Of a stretch of DNA of 5,959 nt, positions 1 through 5,577 are shown piece by piece; position 1 is the first letter of the stretch, and the number at the start of each line of letters is the position of its first letter. This DNA is from Nitriliruptoraceae bacterium (GTDB taxonomy: Bacteria; Actinomycetota; Nitriliruptoria; Nitriliruptorales; Nitriliruptoraceae), in contig SKJO01000279.1 of NCBI GenBank assembly GCA_007121975.1, forward strand, positions 1-5,959, read 5' to 3'. A program made the translations under genes and the position numbers. The notes beneath the pieces were generated by a model. The model ran no database searches, had not been told where the DNA came from, and saw only the letters and a list, made by a program, of their open reading frames with translations.

Positions 1-431
1 CCCGAGGCACTGCGGGCTGCGGTCGACACGGCGCTGAGCGCATCGCCGGCCTCCCCGCCCCCGGCACCACGGTCGTCGCTGCGGGCGGGGAACAGCGGGG
101 GCTGCTCGGGCCGCTGAGCGCCGGCCAGGCCGGGGTCGTCGACGAGGTGGGCGAGGGCGCGCTGGCCCGCATGGCGTGCCTCCTCGACCGGGGTCGCCTC
201 GGACACCTCCGCCAGGGCGTCGGCCGCGGCGGCGATGGTCGCCTCGAGTGCAGCCACCTCGGACTCGAGGTGCTCGCGGGCGGGATCGGGTGGCGGCCCG
301 TCGTCGGGTGCCTCGGCGTCGTCGGCCTCGCCCTCGGGCAGGTCGGGCTCGGCGCAGGCGCCCAGGAGCGTCACGCACGCCAGCAGCAACAGCGCCGCCA
401 GGAGTGAGGGCCGTGGTCCGGGGCGGGTCAT
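1..431 (-). CDS. Putative secreted lipoprotein, unknown function (3' end off the window)
   Basis: The first 143 codons are visible and the frame is open to the left edge. The start is ATG at 431-429, preceded by GGAGG (440-436). Residues 1-26 form a lipoprotein signal peptide: basic start (MTRPGPR), hydrophobic core (about 9-23) and a lipobox LGAC with the lipidated cysteine at C26. A short acidic, Pro-rich linker follows (about 27-50, many D/E/P). Next is an Ala/Glu-rich stretch (about 51-97) that looks helical, then a Pro- and Gly-rich turn region (108-128) and the start of another Ala-rich helix. I recognise no family. The start overlaps the prmA stop by four bases (ATGA), so it is probably translated by coupling as the last visible gene of the operon. 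The protein should be anchored on the outer face of the membrane. The lipoprotein call is solid; the role is unknown. Confidence 0.8.
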   Translation of the reverse strand, partial: MTRPGPRPSLLAALLLLACVTLLGACAEPDLPEGEADDAEAPDDGPPPDPAREHLESEVAALEATIAAAADALAEVSEATPVEEARHAGQRALAHLVDDPGLAGAQRPEQPPLFPARSDDRGAGGGEAGDALSAVSTAARSAS

Positions 432-1261
432 GGTGCCTCCGTCCGCCGGACGCGGGCGGCTTCGACCACCCGCGGGCGGCGGGCCTGCAGGCAGGCCCAG
501 CCATCCCGGTGCTCGGGCGGCCGCAGGTCGAGGTCGGCACCGGCGGCCACGAGCGCGGCGGTGACCTCCTCGGCGCGCTCGCTGGCGATCCCGCCGAGCA
601 CCAGCGTGCCGGCGGTGCGTGCGATCAGCGCCGGGGCCAGCTCGATCACGACGTCGGTGACGAGGTTGGCCACGACCACGTCGGCAGGGGAGGAGACCTC
701 ATCGACGCTTCCCAGGCGGGCATCGACCGTCACGTCGTTGCGTACGGCGTTGTGGGCCGTGACCGCGATCGCGTCGGGATCGACGTCGAGGGCGATGACC
801 CGGGCGCCGCGCAGCGCAGCGGCAACCGACAGGATCCCGCTGCCGCAGCCGACGTCGATCACGCGGCGAGCATCGAGATCGAGCGCGTCGAGGGCTTCGA
901 GGCACATCATCGTGGTCGCGTGGTGCCCGCTGCCGAACGCGCGGCCGGGATCGAGCACCACGGTCGTGTCGCCGGCCTGCTCACGGTGCTCCTCGACCCG
1001 CCAGGTCGGCACGACCACGAACCCGCCCGCCCGCACCGGGTGGATCGTGGCCTTCCAGGCGGCCTGCCAGTCGCGGTCGGGTTCGAAGGCCCAGCTGCCG
1101 TCAGGGGGGACCGGTGCCCTGGCATCCGGGAACCACGCCACCAGCTCGTCGGGATGCTCGAGCACGCCGAGCGCACCCGCGGCCCACAGCCGGGCGGCCA
1201 CCACCTCGACGTCGGCAGACTCGGTGCGCAGGTGGTAGCGGTAGGTCCCCGGTTCGGTCAT
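428..1261 (-). CDS. prmA: Ribosomal protein L11 methyltransferase PrmA
   Basis: The product is a 277-residue SAM-dependent methyltransferase of the PrmA family, which trimethylates amino groups of ribosomal protein L11 in the cytoplasm. A short N-terminal substrate-binding domain (about 1-60) leads into the family motif DWQAAWK (64-70) and the linker DPGRAFGSGHHATT (104-117). Then come SAM motif I, VIDVGCGSG (134-142), the acidic motif II, IALDVDPDAI (156-165), and motif IV, VVANLV (196-201), with N199. LGGIASE (222-228) and a late W255 match the family C-terminus. The last 17 residues are an Arg-rich tail (261-277) beyond the usual fold. Length lies between the Thermus and E. coli enzymes. 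The ATG at 1261 has GAGGGG four bases upstream and overlaps the stop of the upstream membrane gene (ATGA). The stop likewise overlaps the lipoprotein start. The usual dnaJ or rsmE neighbours are not seen. Confidence 0.93.
   Translation of the reverse strand: MTEPGTYRYHLRTESADVEVVAARLWAAGALGVLEHPDELVAWFPDARAPVPPDGSWAFEPDRDWQAAWKATIHPVRAGGFVVVPTWRVEEHREQAGDTTVVLDPGRAFGSGHHATTMMCLEALDALDLDARRVIDVGCGSGILSVAAALRGARVIALDVDPDAIAVTAHNAVRNDVTVDARLGSVDEVSSPADVVVANLVTDVVIELAPALIARTAGTLVLGGIASERAEEVTAALVAAGADLDLRPPEHRDGWACLQARRPRVVEAARVRRTEAP
481..498. repeat. Perfect inverted repeat inside the prmA 3' end
   Basis: GGGCCTGC (481-488) and GCAGGCCC (491-498) are exact reverse complements separated by AG. 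In the minus-strand transcript this could fold as a 7-bp GC-rich stem with a 4-base loop, about 50 bases before the lipoprotein start. It lies in codons for A-C-L-Q-A of PrmA and has no following U-run, so it is not a classical terminator. It may be chance in GC-rich coding DNA. Confidence 0.45.
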
Positions 1262-2472
1262 GGTGCCCCTCGGTTCTCGGGTCGATCGCGGTCGTCGGCG
1301 CCGGTGGGGCGCGGGTGCTGCTCCCCGGCTTCGTCGACGAGGTCGGCGGCGGCGCTCGGGCCGGTCTCGAGCAGCTCGTGCTCGAGCACCTCGTACTCCT
1401 CGGTGGCGGCGGACAGCAGTGCGGTCACGATCGCCACGGCGGGGATCGCGAGCAGCGCGCCGGTCACCCCCGCCAGGGCGCCGCCGGCCAGCACCGACAG
1501 GAACGCCAGTGCCGGATGCAGTTCCATGGTCGTGGCGGTGATCTTGGGCACGATCAGGTAGTTCTCGACCTGCTGGTAGGACACGATCGCGAGCAGGACC
1601 CACAGCGCCTGCGTGGGCCGGTCGGCCAGCGCGACGATCACCGGCAGCGCCCCGGCCAGGTAGGTGCCGATCGCGGGGATCAGCGAGGAGATCAGCCCGA
1701 CCCAGATGCCCAGCGCCACCGCGTAGTCCAGCCCGAGCAGCCCGAAGACGACGAGGTGGAACACGGTCGAGACCACCGCGGTGAGCACCCGGCTGTAGAC
1801 GTACCCGCCGGTCTTGGCGATCGCGAGCTCCCACAGCCCCAGCACCCGGACCTGCTCGCGCGGTGCCAGCCGGCTCGCCAGCCGGAACCGCAGCCGCGGC
1901 GCGTCGGCCACCAGGTAGAAGGTCACCAGCGCGATCGTGGCCACCTGGAACGCCCCGCCGAGGATCGTCTGGCCGAAGCCCAGCGCCCCCCGGCCGAGCG
2001 CCCCGGCGGCGGCGGTGAGCCGGGTGGGCAGCGTGCGCTGCTGCTCCTCGAGCCAGGCGACGAGCGGCTGGCCGAGCTCGGCGGGGAGCAGGTCGCTGGC
2101 CTGCTCGCTGAGCTCCGAGGCCAGCGTGGGCGCGGCGGCGGTGAGGCTGCGGACCTGGTCGAGCACCAGTCCGGTCATGGCAGCCACGAACCCGCCGAGC
2201 AGCACCAGGCCGACCACGAACACGATCCCGGTGGCCACCCCGCGGCGCATGCCGCGACGCGCGAGGTGCTGCACCGCCGGTTCCATCGCGAAGGACAGGA
2301 ACAGGCTGGTCACCACGATCGTGATCAGGCCCTGCACCCGGCCGAGCACGGCGGTGACGCTCTGGGCCGCGAGGATGCCCAGGGCGATGCCCACGCCGAT
2401 CGGAAGCGCCAGCCCCGGCTGCCACTGCGGTGCGCGCCAGCCCGGAGCCGGCGGATGCTGGTCGGTGTCCAT
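1258..2472 (-). CDS. AI-2E/PerM-family multi-pass membrane transporter
   Basis: A 404-residue membrane protein of the AI-2E transporter family (PerM/YhhT/TqsA-like). Hydrophobic segments lie near 21-38, 46-63, 79-103, 170-188, 228-248, 250-282, 287-300 and 319-352, with a long amphipathic soluble stretch (about 105-165) between the N- and C-terminal membrane halves, as usual here. Family signatures are FYLVADAPRL (185-194), SSLIPAIGTYLAG (262-274), QQVENYLIVPK (300-310) and HPALAFLSVLAGG (319-331). The charged tail (355-404) carries a tandem YEVLE/HELLE. The substrate cannot be read from sequence: members have been linked to autoinducer-2 export, Na+/H+ exchange or other solutes. The ATG at 2472 was chosen because the protein then begins just before helix 1; no good Shine-Dalgarno precedes it, and a longer reading would run into the divergent ABC gene. 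Its stop overlaps the prmA start (ATGA). Confidence 0.88.
   Translation of the reverse strand: MDTDQHPPAPGWRAPQWQPGLALPIGVGIALGILAAQSVTAVLGRVQGLITIVVTSLFLSFAMEPAVQHLARRGMRRGVATGIVFVVGLVLLGGFVAAMTGLVLDQVRSLTAAAPTLASELSEQASDLLPAELGQPLVAWLEEQQRTLPTRLTAAAGALGRGALGFGQTILGGAFQVATIALVTFYLVADAPRLRFRLASRLAPREQVRVLGLWELAIAKTGGYVYSRVLTAVVSTVFHLVVFGLLGLDYAVALGIWVGLISSLIPAIGTYLAGALPVIVALADRPTQALWVLLAIVSYQQVENYLIVPKITATTMELHPALAFLSVLAGGALAGVTGALLAIPAVAIVTALLSAATEEYEVLEHELLETGPSAAADLVDEAGEQHPRPTGADDRDRPENRGAP
1366..1395. repeat. 15-base imperfect tandem duplication in the AI-2E family gene
   Basis: Bases 1366-1380 (CTCGAGCAGCTCGTG) are followed directly by 1381-1395 (CTCGAGCACCTCGTA), differing at two positions. 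On the minus strand the two units encode YEVLE and HELLE (residues 360-369) in the acidic cytoplasmic tail, so the frame is kept. Confidence 0.6.
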
Positions 2473-2478
2473 CCCCGC

Positions 2479-2484
2479 AGCGTA
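2479..2484 (-). promoter_or_regulatory. Candidate -10 element for the AI-2E/prmA/lipoprotein operon
   Basis: Read on the minus strand, TACGCT (TAnnnT type) lies six bases before the ATG at 2472. Transcription would then begin at about the A of the start codon, giving a leaderless mRNA. This agrees with the lack of a properly spaced Shine-Dalgarno sequence. I see no convincing -35 element. Confidence 0.35.
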
Positions 2485-2505
2485 CGCCAGTCCGAGCGCG
2501 CCCCC

Positions 2506-2514
2506 GGGTAGGCT
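2506..2514 (+). promoter_or_regulatory. Candidate -10 element for the ABC transporter operon
   Basis: GGGTAGGCT contains TAGGCT (2509-2514), a TAnnnT-type -10 hexamer. It would place the transcript start near 2521, about 25 bases before the GTG of the ATPase gene. No -35 match is evident. Almost the same 9-mer, GGGTAGCCT, occurs upstream of ctaC at 4301-4309. Confidence 0.4.
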
Positions 2515-2533
2515 CCGGCGCCGCTCCCCGGAG
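2513..2533. promoter_or_regulatory. Dyad over the -10 and ribosome binding site of the ABC operon
   Basis: CTCCGG (2513-2518), nine bases, then CCGGAG (2528-2533) form an exact inverted repeat. The right arm contains GGAG (2530-2533), the likely Shine-Dalgarno of the ATPase gene, 12 bases before its GTG. The left arm overlaps the end of the candidate -10. It could be an operator, or an RNA hairpin masking the ribosome site if transcription starts further upstream. Confidence 0.4.
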
Positions 2534-2545
2534 ATCCGTGCGATC

Positions 2546-3469
2546 GTGACCGATGCCGCCGAGCCCGCGATCCTCGTGCGCGGGCTGACCAAACGCTACG
2601 GCCCGTTGACCGCGGTCGACGGGCTGGAACTGCAGGTGGCGGCGGGCGAGACGCTGGCGCTGCTCGGCCCCAACGGGGCGGGCAAGACCACCACCGTGGA
2701 GTGCTGCGAGGGCTACCGCGTGCCGGATGCGGGCACGGTGCGGGTGCTCGGGCTCGACCCCCGCCGCGACGCCCGGCGGCTGCGGCCCCGGGTCGGGCTG
2801 ATGCTGCAGGAGGGCGGGGTCTACCCGATGGCCCGACCCCACGAGGTGCTGCGCCTGTTCGCCGCGTTCTACGCCGACCCGCTCGATGCCGACGAGCTGC
2901 TCGAGCGGGTCGGGCTCACCGACACGCGCCGGACCCGGTTCCGCGACCTGTCGGGTGGGCAGAAGCAGCGGCTGTCGCTGGCGCTGGCGCTGGTCGGTCG
3001 CCCCGAGGTCGTGTTCCTCGACGAGCCCACCGCCGGGCTCGACCCGGCGGCCCGCCGACGGACCTGGGAGCACATCGGTGAGCTGCGTGCGGCCGGGGTC
3101 ACCGTCGTGCTGACCACCCACCTGCTCGATGAGGCCGAGCAGCTCGCCGACCGGGTCGCGATCATGGACCGCGGCCAGCTGGTGGCGCTGGGCACCCCCG
3201 ACGAGCTCACTCACGGCCAGCGCGCCCGCCTGAGCTTCACCGCACGACCCGATCTGGACCTTGCGGATCTCGCCGCCGCTGTCGGTGCGGTCGTCGAGCA
3301 GCCACGTCCCGGCCGCTACGTCGTGCACGCGGCCAACGACCCGCAGTTGGTTGCCCGGCTCACCGCCTGGCTGGCCACCCACGACATCGCGCTCGGGGAG
3401 TTGCAGGCCGGCAAGCGCAGTCTCGAGGAGGTCTTCCTGCGGCTGACCGCCGAGGAGGACCGGGCATGA
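2546..3469 (+). CDS. ABC-2 type exporter, ATP-binding protein
   Basis: A 307-residue ABC ATPase that should power the membrane partner encoded next. All catalytic motifs are intact: Walker A GPNGAGKT (41-48), Q-loop Q88, signature LSGGQ (135-139), Walker B VVFLDE (155-160), D-loop GLD (164-166) and H-loop H192 in TTHLLDEAEQLADR (190-203). Residues about 225-307 form the C-terminal extension typical of CcmA/DrrA-like exporters and end in SLEEVFLRLT (292-301). The start is GTG 2546, with GGAG at 2530-2533; the upstream in-frame codons offer no better start, and homology-like sequence begins at residue 8 (PAILVRGLTKRYGPL). The stop overlaps the permease start (ATGA), so the two are coupled. The transported substrate is unknown; drug, lipid or haem-related cargo are all possible. 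In Mycobacterium tuberculosis, as I recall, a similar pair sits beside a haem A synthase-like gene. Confidence 0.93.
   Translation: MTDAAEPAILVRGLTKRYGPLTAVDGLELQVAAGETLALLGPNGAGKTTTVECCEGYRVPDAGTVRVLGLDPRRDARRLRPRVGLMLQEGGVYPMARPHEVLRLFAAFYADPLDADELLERVGLTDTRRTRFRDLSGGQKQRLSLALALVGRPEVVFLDEPTAGLDPAARRRTWEHIGELRAAGVTVVLTTHLLDEAEQLADRVAIMDRGQLVALGTPDELTHGQRARLSFTARPDLDLADLAAAVGAVVEQPRPGRYVVHAANDPQLVARLTAWLATHDIALGELQAGKRSLEEVFLRLTAEEDRA
3452..3458 (+). promoter_or_regulatory. Shine-Dalgarno of the ABC permease gene, inside the ATPase gene
   Basis: GAGGAGG lies seven bases before the permease ATG at 3466 and is encoded by the Glu-Glu codons near the ATPase C-terminus. It supports the chosen permease start and independent as well as coupled initiation. 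Confidence 0.75.
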
Positions 3470-4215
3470 ACGAGCGCGACACGCCGATGCTGCAGGCGGT
3501 GCTCGCCCAGGCGGGCATGGAGCTGCGTCTGCTGGTGCGCTCCGGGGAGAGCCTGCTGGTCACCTTCGGGATCCCCGTGGGGATCCTGGTGTTCTTCTCG
3601 CTCGTCGAGGTGCTGCCCACCGGCGAGCGCCGCGCGGTCGACTTCCTCGTACCCGGGGTGCTGGCGCTGTCGGTCGCCGCGACCGGGCTGGTCGCCGTGG
3701 CGATCCAGACCGCCTTCGAGCGCAAGTACGGGGTACTCAAGCGGCTCGGGGGCACGCCGCTGCCGCGCGCGGGCTTTCTCGCCGCCAAGGCACTCGCGGT
3801 CGCGGCGGTGCTCGCGGTGCAGGTGGCGCTGGTCGCCGTGCTGGCGGTCAGCCTGCTCGACTGGCAGCCGCAGGGTGGCGGGTTGGCCGCGCCGCTGGCC
3901 GTACTGCTCGGGACGCTGGCCACCACCGCGCTCGGCCTGCTGATGGCGGGCACCCTGCGGGCCGAGGCGACCTTGGCGGCGTCCAACGCCGCCTTCCTCG
4001 TGCTGCTGGTGATCAGCGGGGTGACCTTCGATGCGGCGACTCTGCCCGACGGGCTGGCCGCGGTCGGGCGCGTCCTGCCGGTCGGGGCGCTTGGCGAAGC
4101 GCTGCGCGTCGCCTTCGACGGGGGCGGGTTCGCGCGCGGCGCGTTCGTCGCGTTGGTGGTCTGGAGTGCCGTGGCGGTGGTGGCGGCGGCACGCACCTTC
4201 CGCTGGGAACCGTGA
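3466..4215 (+). CDS. ABC-2 type exporter, membrane permease
   Basis: A 249-residue integral membrane protein of the ABC-2 type family. Six hydrophobic segments can be seen, near 31-50, 59-81, 105-130, 140-162, 168-187 and 223-243, which is the standard topology. A short amphipathic N-terminus (about 8-27, with MELRLLVRSGESLL) precedes helix 1. The cytoplasmic loop ERKYGVLKRLGGTPLPR (85-101) is the characteristic coupling region of the family. A re-entrant or short segment with LPDGLAAVGRVLPVGAL (193-209) precedes the last helix, as in DrrB/NodJ-like proteins. It should dimerise and work with the ATPase encoded just upstream. Together they form a complete exporter, since no extra substrate-binding protein is needed. 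The next gene on the strand, ctaC, is 224 bases away and has its own candidate promoter, so it may be a separate transcription unit. Confidence 0.9.
   Translation: MNERDTPMLQAVLAQAGMELRLLVRSGESLLVTFGIPVGILVFFSLVEVLPTGERRAVDFLVPGVLALSVAATGLVAVAIQTAFERKYGVLKRLGGTPLPRAGFLAAKALAVAAVLAVQVALVAVLAVSLLDWQPQGGGLAAPLAVLLGTLATTALGLLMAGTLRAEATLAASNAAFLVLLVISGVTFDAATLPDGLAAVGRVLPVGALGEALRVAFDGGGFARGAFVALVVWSAVAVVAAARTFRWEP
3569..3586. repeat. Inverted repeat within the permease gene
   Basis: GGATCCCC (3569-3576) and GGGGATCC (3579-3586) are exact reverse complements around GT. It encodes part of GIPVGI in helix 1, where the two Gly-Ile pairs account for much of the symmetry. I see no sign of function. 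Confidence 0.4.
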
Positions 4216-4278
4216 CGGTCCGAGGTGGCAAGATCCGGACAATAGGGCCGTTCGGCTGGTCGAGGCCAGGGCCCTCGG

Positions 4279-4309
4279 TTGGGTCCCCGATGGTCCGAAG
4301 GGGTAGCCT
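4279..4309 (+). promoter_or_regulatory. Candidate ctaC promoter
   Basis: TTGGGT (4279-4284) and TAGCCT (4304-4309) resemble -35 and -10 hexamers with a 19-base spacer, slightly long for a sigma-70-type promoter. The -10 sits in GGGTAGCCT, close to the motif before the ABC operon. The leader to the TTG start would be about 124 bases. Confidence 0.4.
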
Positions 4310-4377
4310 GCGCCCCGCAGACGGCCCATGAGCCGGTCCGGGGTCACCCGCCCCCGCTCGGAGTTCCAGCCGCCGCC

Positions 4378-4394
4378 CGACGACCTGCTCGTCG
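4378..4394 (+). promoter_or_regulatory. Small hairpin in the ctaC leader
   Basis: CGACGA (4378-4383) and TCGTCG (4389-4394) pair exactly around a five-base loop CCTGC. It has no following T-run, so it is not a terminator. It lies 32 bases before the Shine-Dalgarno. Confidence 0.35.
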
Positions 4395-4426
4395 TGCCAC
4401 CCCTCCCCCCCCCACGGTTGTCGACC

Positions 4427-4432
4427 AGGAGG
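4427..4432 (+). promoter_or_regulatory. Shine-Dalgarno that fixes the TTG start of ctaC
   Basis: AGGAGG lies seven bases before TTG 4440. This optimal match and spacing, together with the signal peptide that begins at once, select TTG as the start. CCTCC at 4402-4406 is complementary to GGAGG 4428-4432 and could mask it. Confidence 0.85.
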
Positions 4433-4439
4433 CCCCACG

Positions 4440-5528
4440 TTGCGCGACCGGACCGCGTCCCCGCGTCGTCGAGCGCGACTCGCCGCGCTGGCCATCCTCG
4501 CTCTGCTGCTCGCCGCATGTTCGGGCGACGCCAGTGCCCTGGACCCGGCTGGCCCCTATGCCCAGGCACCCCACGACCTCATCCTGGTGGTGTTCGCGGT
4601 CGCTGCGGTGGTGTTCGTCTTCGTCCAGGGACTGATCGTGGTCTCGATCGTGAAGTTCCGGCGCAAGAAGGACGATGACGACGCGCTGCCGGTCCAGGTG
4701 CACGGCAACACCCGCCTCGAGGTGCTCTGGACCATCATCCCGGCGCTGATCCTGGTGGCGATCGCCGTGCCGACGGTGCAGTTGGTGTTCGAGACCATGG
4801 CCGAACCCGAGGAGGAGTTCCTCACCGTCGAGGTCATCGGCCACCGTTGGTGGTGGGAGTTCTACTACCCCGAGCACGACATCTACACCGCCAACGAGAT
4901 GGCCATCCCGGTCGGCGTCCCGGTCCGCCTCGAGCTGACCGCGGCCGACCCGGCCCGCTCACCCGACCAGGGCGTGCTGCACTCCTTCTGGATCCCCCGG
5001 TTGGCCGGCAAGCAGGATGCCGTGCCGGGGCAGACCACCTACCTCAACCTGCAGGCCGACGAGCCGGGCCGCTACATCGGCATGTGCGCCGAGTACTGCG
5101 GGCTGTCGCACGCCAACATGCGCCAGCGCGTGGTCGCGATGCCGGCCGACGAGTACGCCGCGTGGGTCGAGGCGCAGACCCAGCCCGCCGCGCAGCCCGC
5201 GGACGGCAGCCTCGAAGCACAGGGGGCCGAGTTGTTCCGTGACCTGGGTGACGGCCGGCAGGCCTGCGTGTCCTGCCACCAGATCTGGGACGGCGACGGC
5301 GCGCGTGCGCCGGGCATCGGGCCCGACCTGACCCACCTGATGAGCCGTGAGGAGTTCGCCGGAGCCATCCACGAGATGACCGAGGAGAACCTGCGCGCCT
5401 GGCTCGCGGACCCCAACGCGATGAAGCCGATGCAGTACGAGACCGACAACCGCATCGGCATGCCCAACCTGAACCTGTCCGAGGACGAGCTGGACGCCCT
5501 GGTCGCCTACATGCTCACCCTCGACTAG
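4440..5528 (+). CDS. ctaC: Cytochrome c oxidase subunit II with fused cytochrome c domain (caa3 type)
   Basis: A 362-residue membrane lipoprotein that takes electrons and passes them to oxidase subunit I. The start is TTG with an optimal Shine-Dalgarno. Residues 1-27 form a signal peptide with lipobox LAAC and acceptor C27. Two transmembrane helices (about 45-71 and 95-117) flank a charged loop. The extracytoplasmic cupredoxin domain contains the aromatic motif HRWWWEFYYP (135-144) and a complete CuA site: H181, then C216, E218, C220, H224 and M227 in CAEYCGLSHANM (216-227). A Pro/Ala/Gln-rich linker (about 244-256) joins a class I cytochrome c domain with haem motif CVSCH (276-280) and probable axial ligand M341 in MPNLNLSEDE (341-350). 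A fused haem c domain is typical of caa3 oxidases (Bacillus, Thermus, Rhodothermus) and means no separate soluble cytochrome c is strictly needed. ctaD follows after 109 bases. Confidence 0.96.
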   Translation: MRDRTASPRRRARLAALAILALLLAACSGDASALDPAGPYAQAPHDLILVVFAVAAVVFVFVQGLIVVSIVKFRRKKDDDDALPVQVHGNTRLEVLWTIIPALILVAIAVPTVQLVFETMAEPEEEFLTVEVIGHRWWWEFYYPEHDIYTANEMAIPVGVPVRLELTAADPARSPDQGVLHSFWIPRLAGKQDAVPGQTTYLNLQADEPGRYIGMCAEYCGLSHANMRQRVVAMPADEYAAWVEAQTQPAAQPADGSLEAQGAELFRDLGDGRQACVSCHQIWDGDGARAPGIGPDLTHLMSREEFAGAIHEMTEENLRAWLADPNAMKPMQYETDNRIGMPNLNLSEDELDALVAYMLTLD

Positions 5529-5556
5529 CCACCCCGTCACGCCAGCCCCTGCACGA

Positions 5557-5577
5557 CCCGCCCCACCCGCCCCACCC
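5557..5577. repeat. Short tandem repeat in the ctaC-ctaD spacer
   Basis: CCCGCCCCA occurs twice in direct succession (5557-5565 and 5566-5574), followed by another CCC. It is too short to classify and forms part of the C-rich tract. Confidence 0.6.

Larger units (their letters stand above)
4216..4439 (+). other. Non-coding leader region upstream of ctaC
   Basis: No convincing gene lies in these 224 bases. They hold three copies of GGTCCG followed by purines (4217-4225, 4292-4300, 4335-4343), a candidate -10 (4301-4309), a small hairpin (4378-4394), a C-rich stretch with nine consecutive C (4405-4413) and the ctaC Shine-Dalgarno (4427-4432). If transcription starts near 4316 the leader is about 124 bases long, enough for post-transcriptional control. 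Confidence 0.6.

Noticed and set aside
176..2511. Long plus-strand open frames (176-1561 and 1114-2511)
   Set aside because: They lie opposite prmA and the AI-2E family gene and give low-complexity Arg/Gly/His-rich or Gln-rich translations without domains.
2473..2592. Upstream start for the AI-2E family gene at 2592
   Set aside because: It would overlap the ABC ATPase start and add about 40 residues without family similarity; ATG 2472 gives a normal N-terminus.
428..3382. A 984-codon minus-strand open frame covering prmA and running on to the right
   Set aside because: Only the part from 1261 down to 428 encodes a recognisable protein. The rest is antisense to the AI-2E family and ABC genes, Arg/Pro/Ala-rich and open because stop codons are rare in GC-rich DNA.
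4261..4277. Terminator after the ABC permease gene
   Set aside because: CGAGG and CCTCG can pair around seven bases, but the stem is short and no T-run follows, so a factor-independent terminator is not supported.
3316..4569. A 417-codon minus-strand open frame opposite the ABC genes and ctaC leader
   Set aside because: Low-complexity Arg/Gln/His-rich translation, antisense to well-supported genes.
4328..4678. ATG at 4328 as a small gene overlapping ctaC
   Set aside because: No Shine-Dalgarno, Arg/Pro-rich translation, and it overlaps the signal peptide and first helix of ctaC in another frame.
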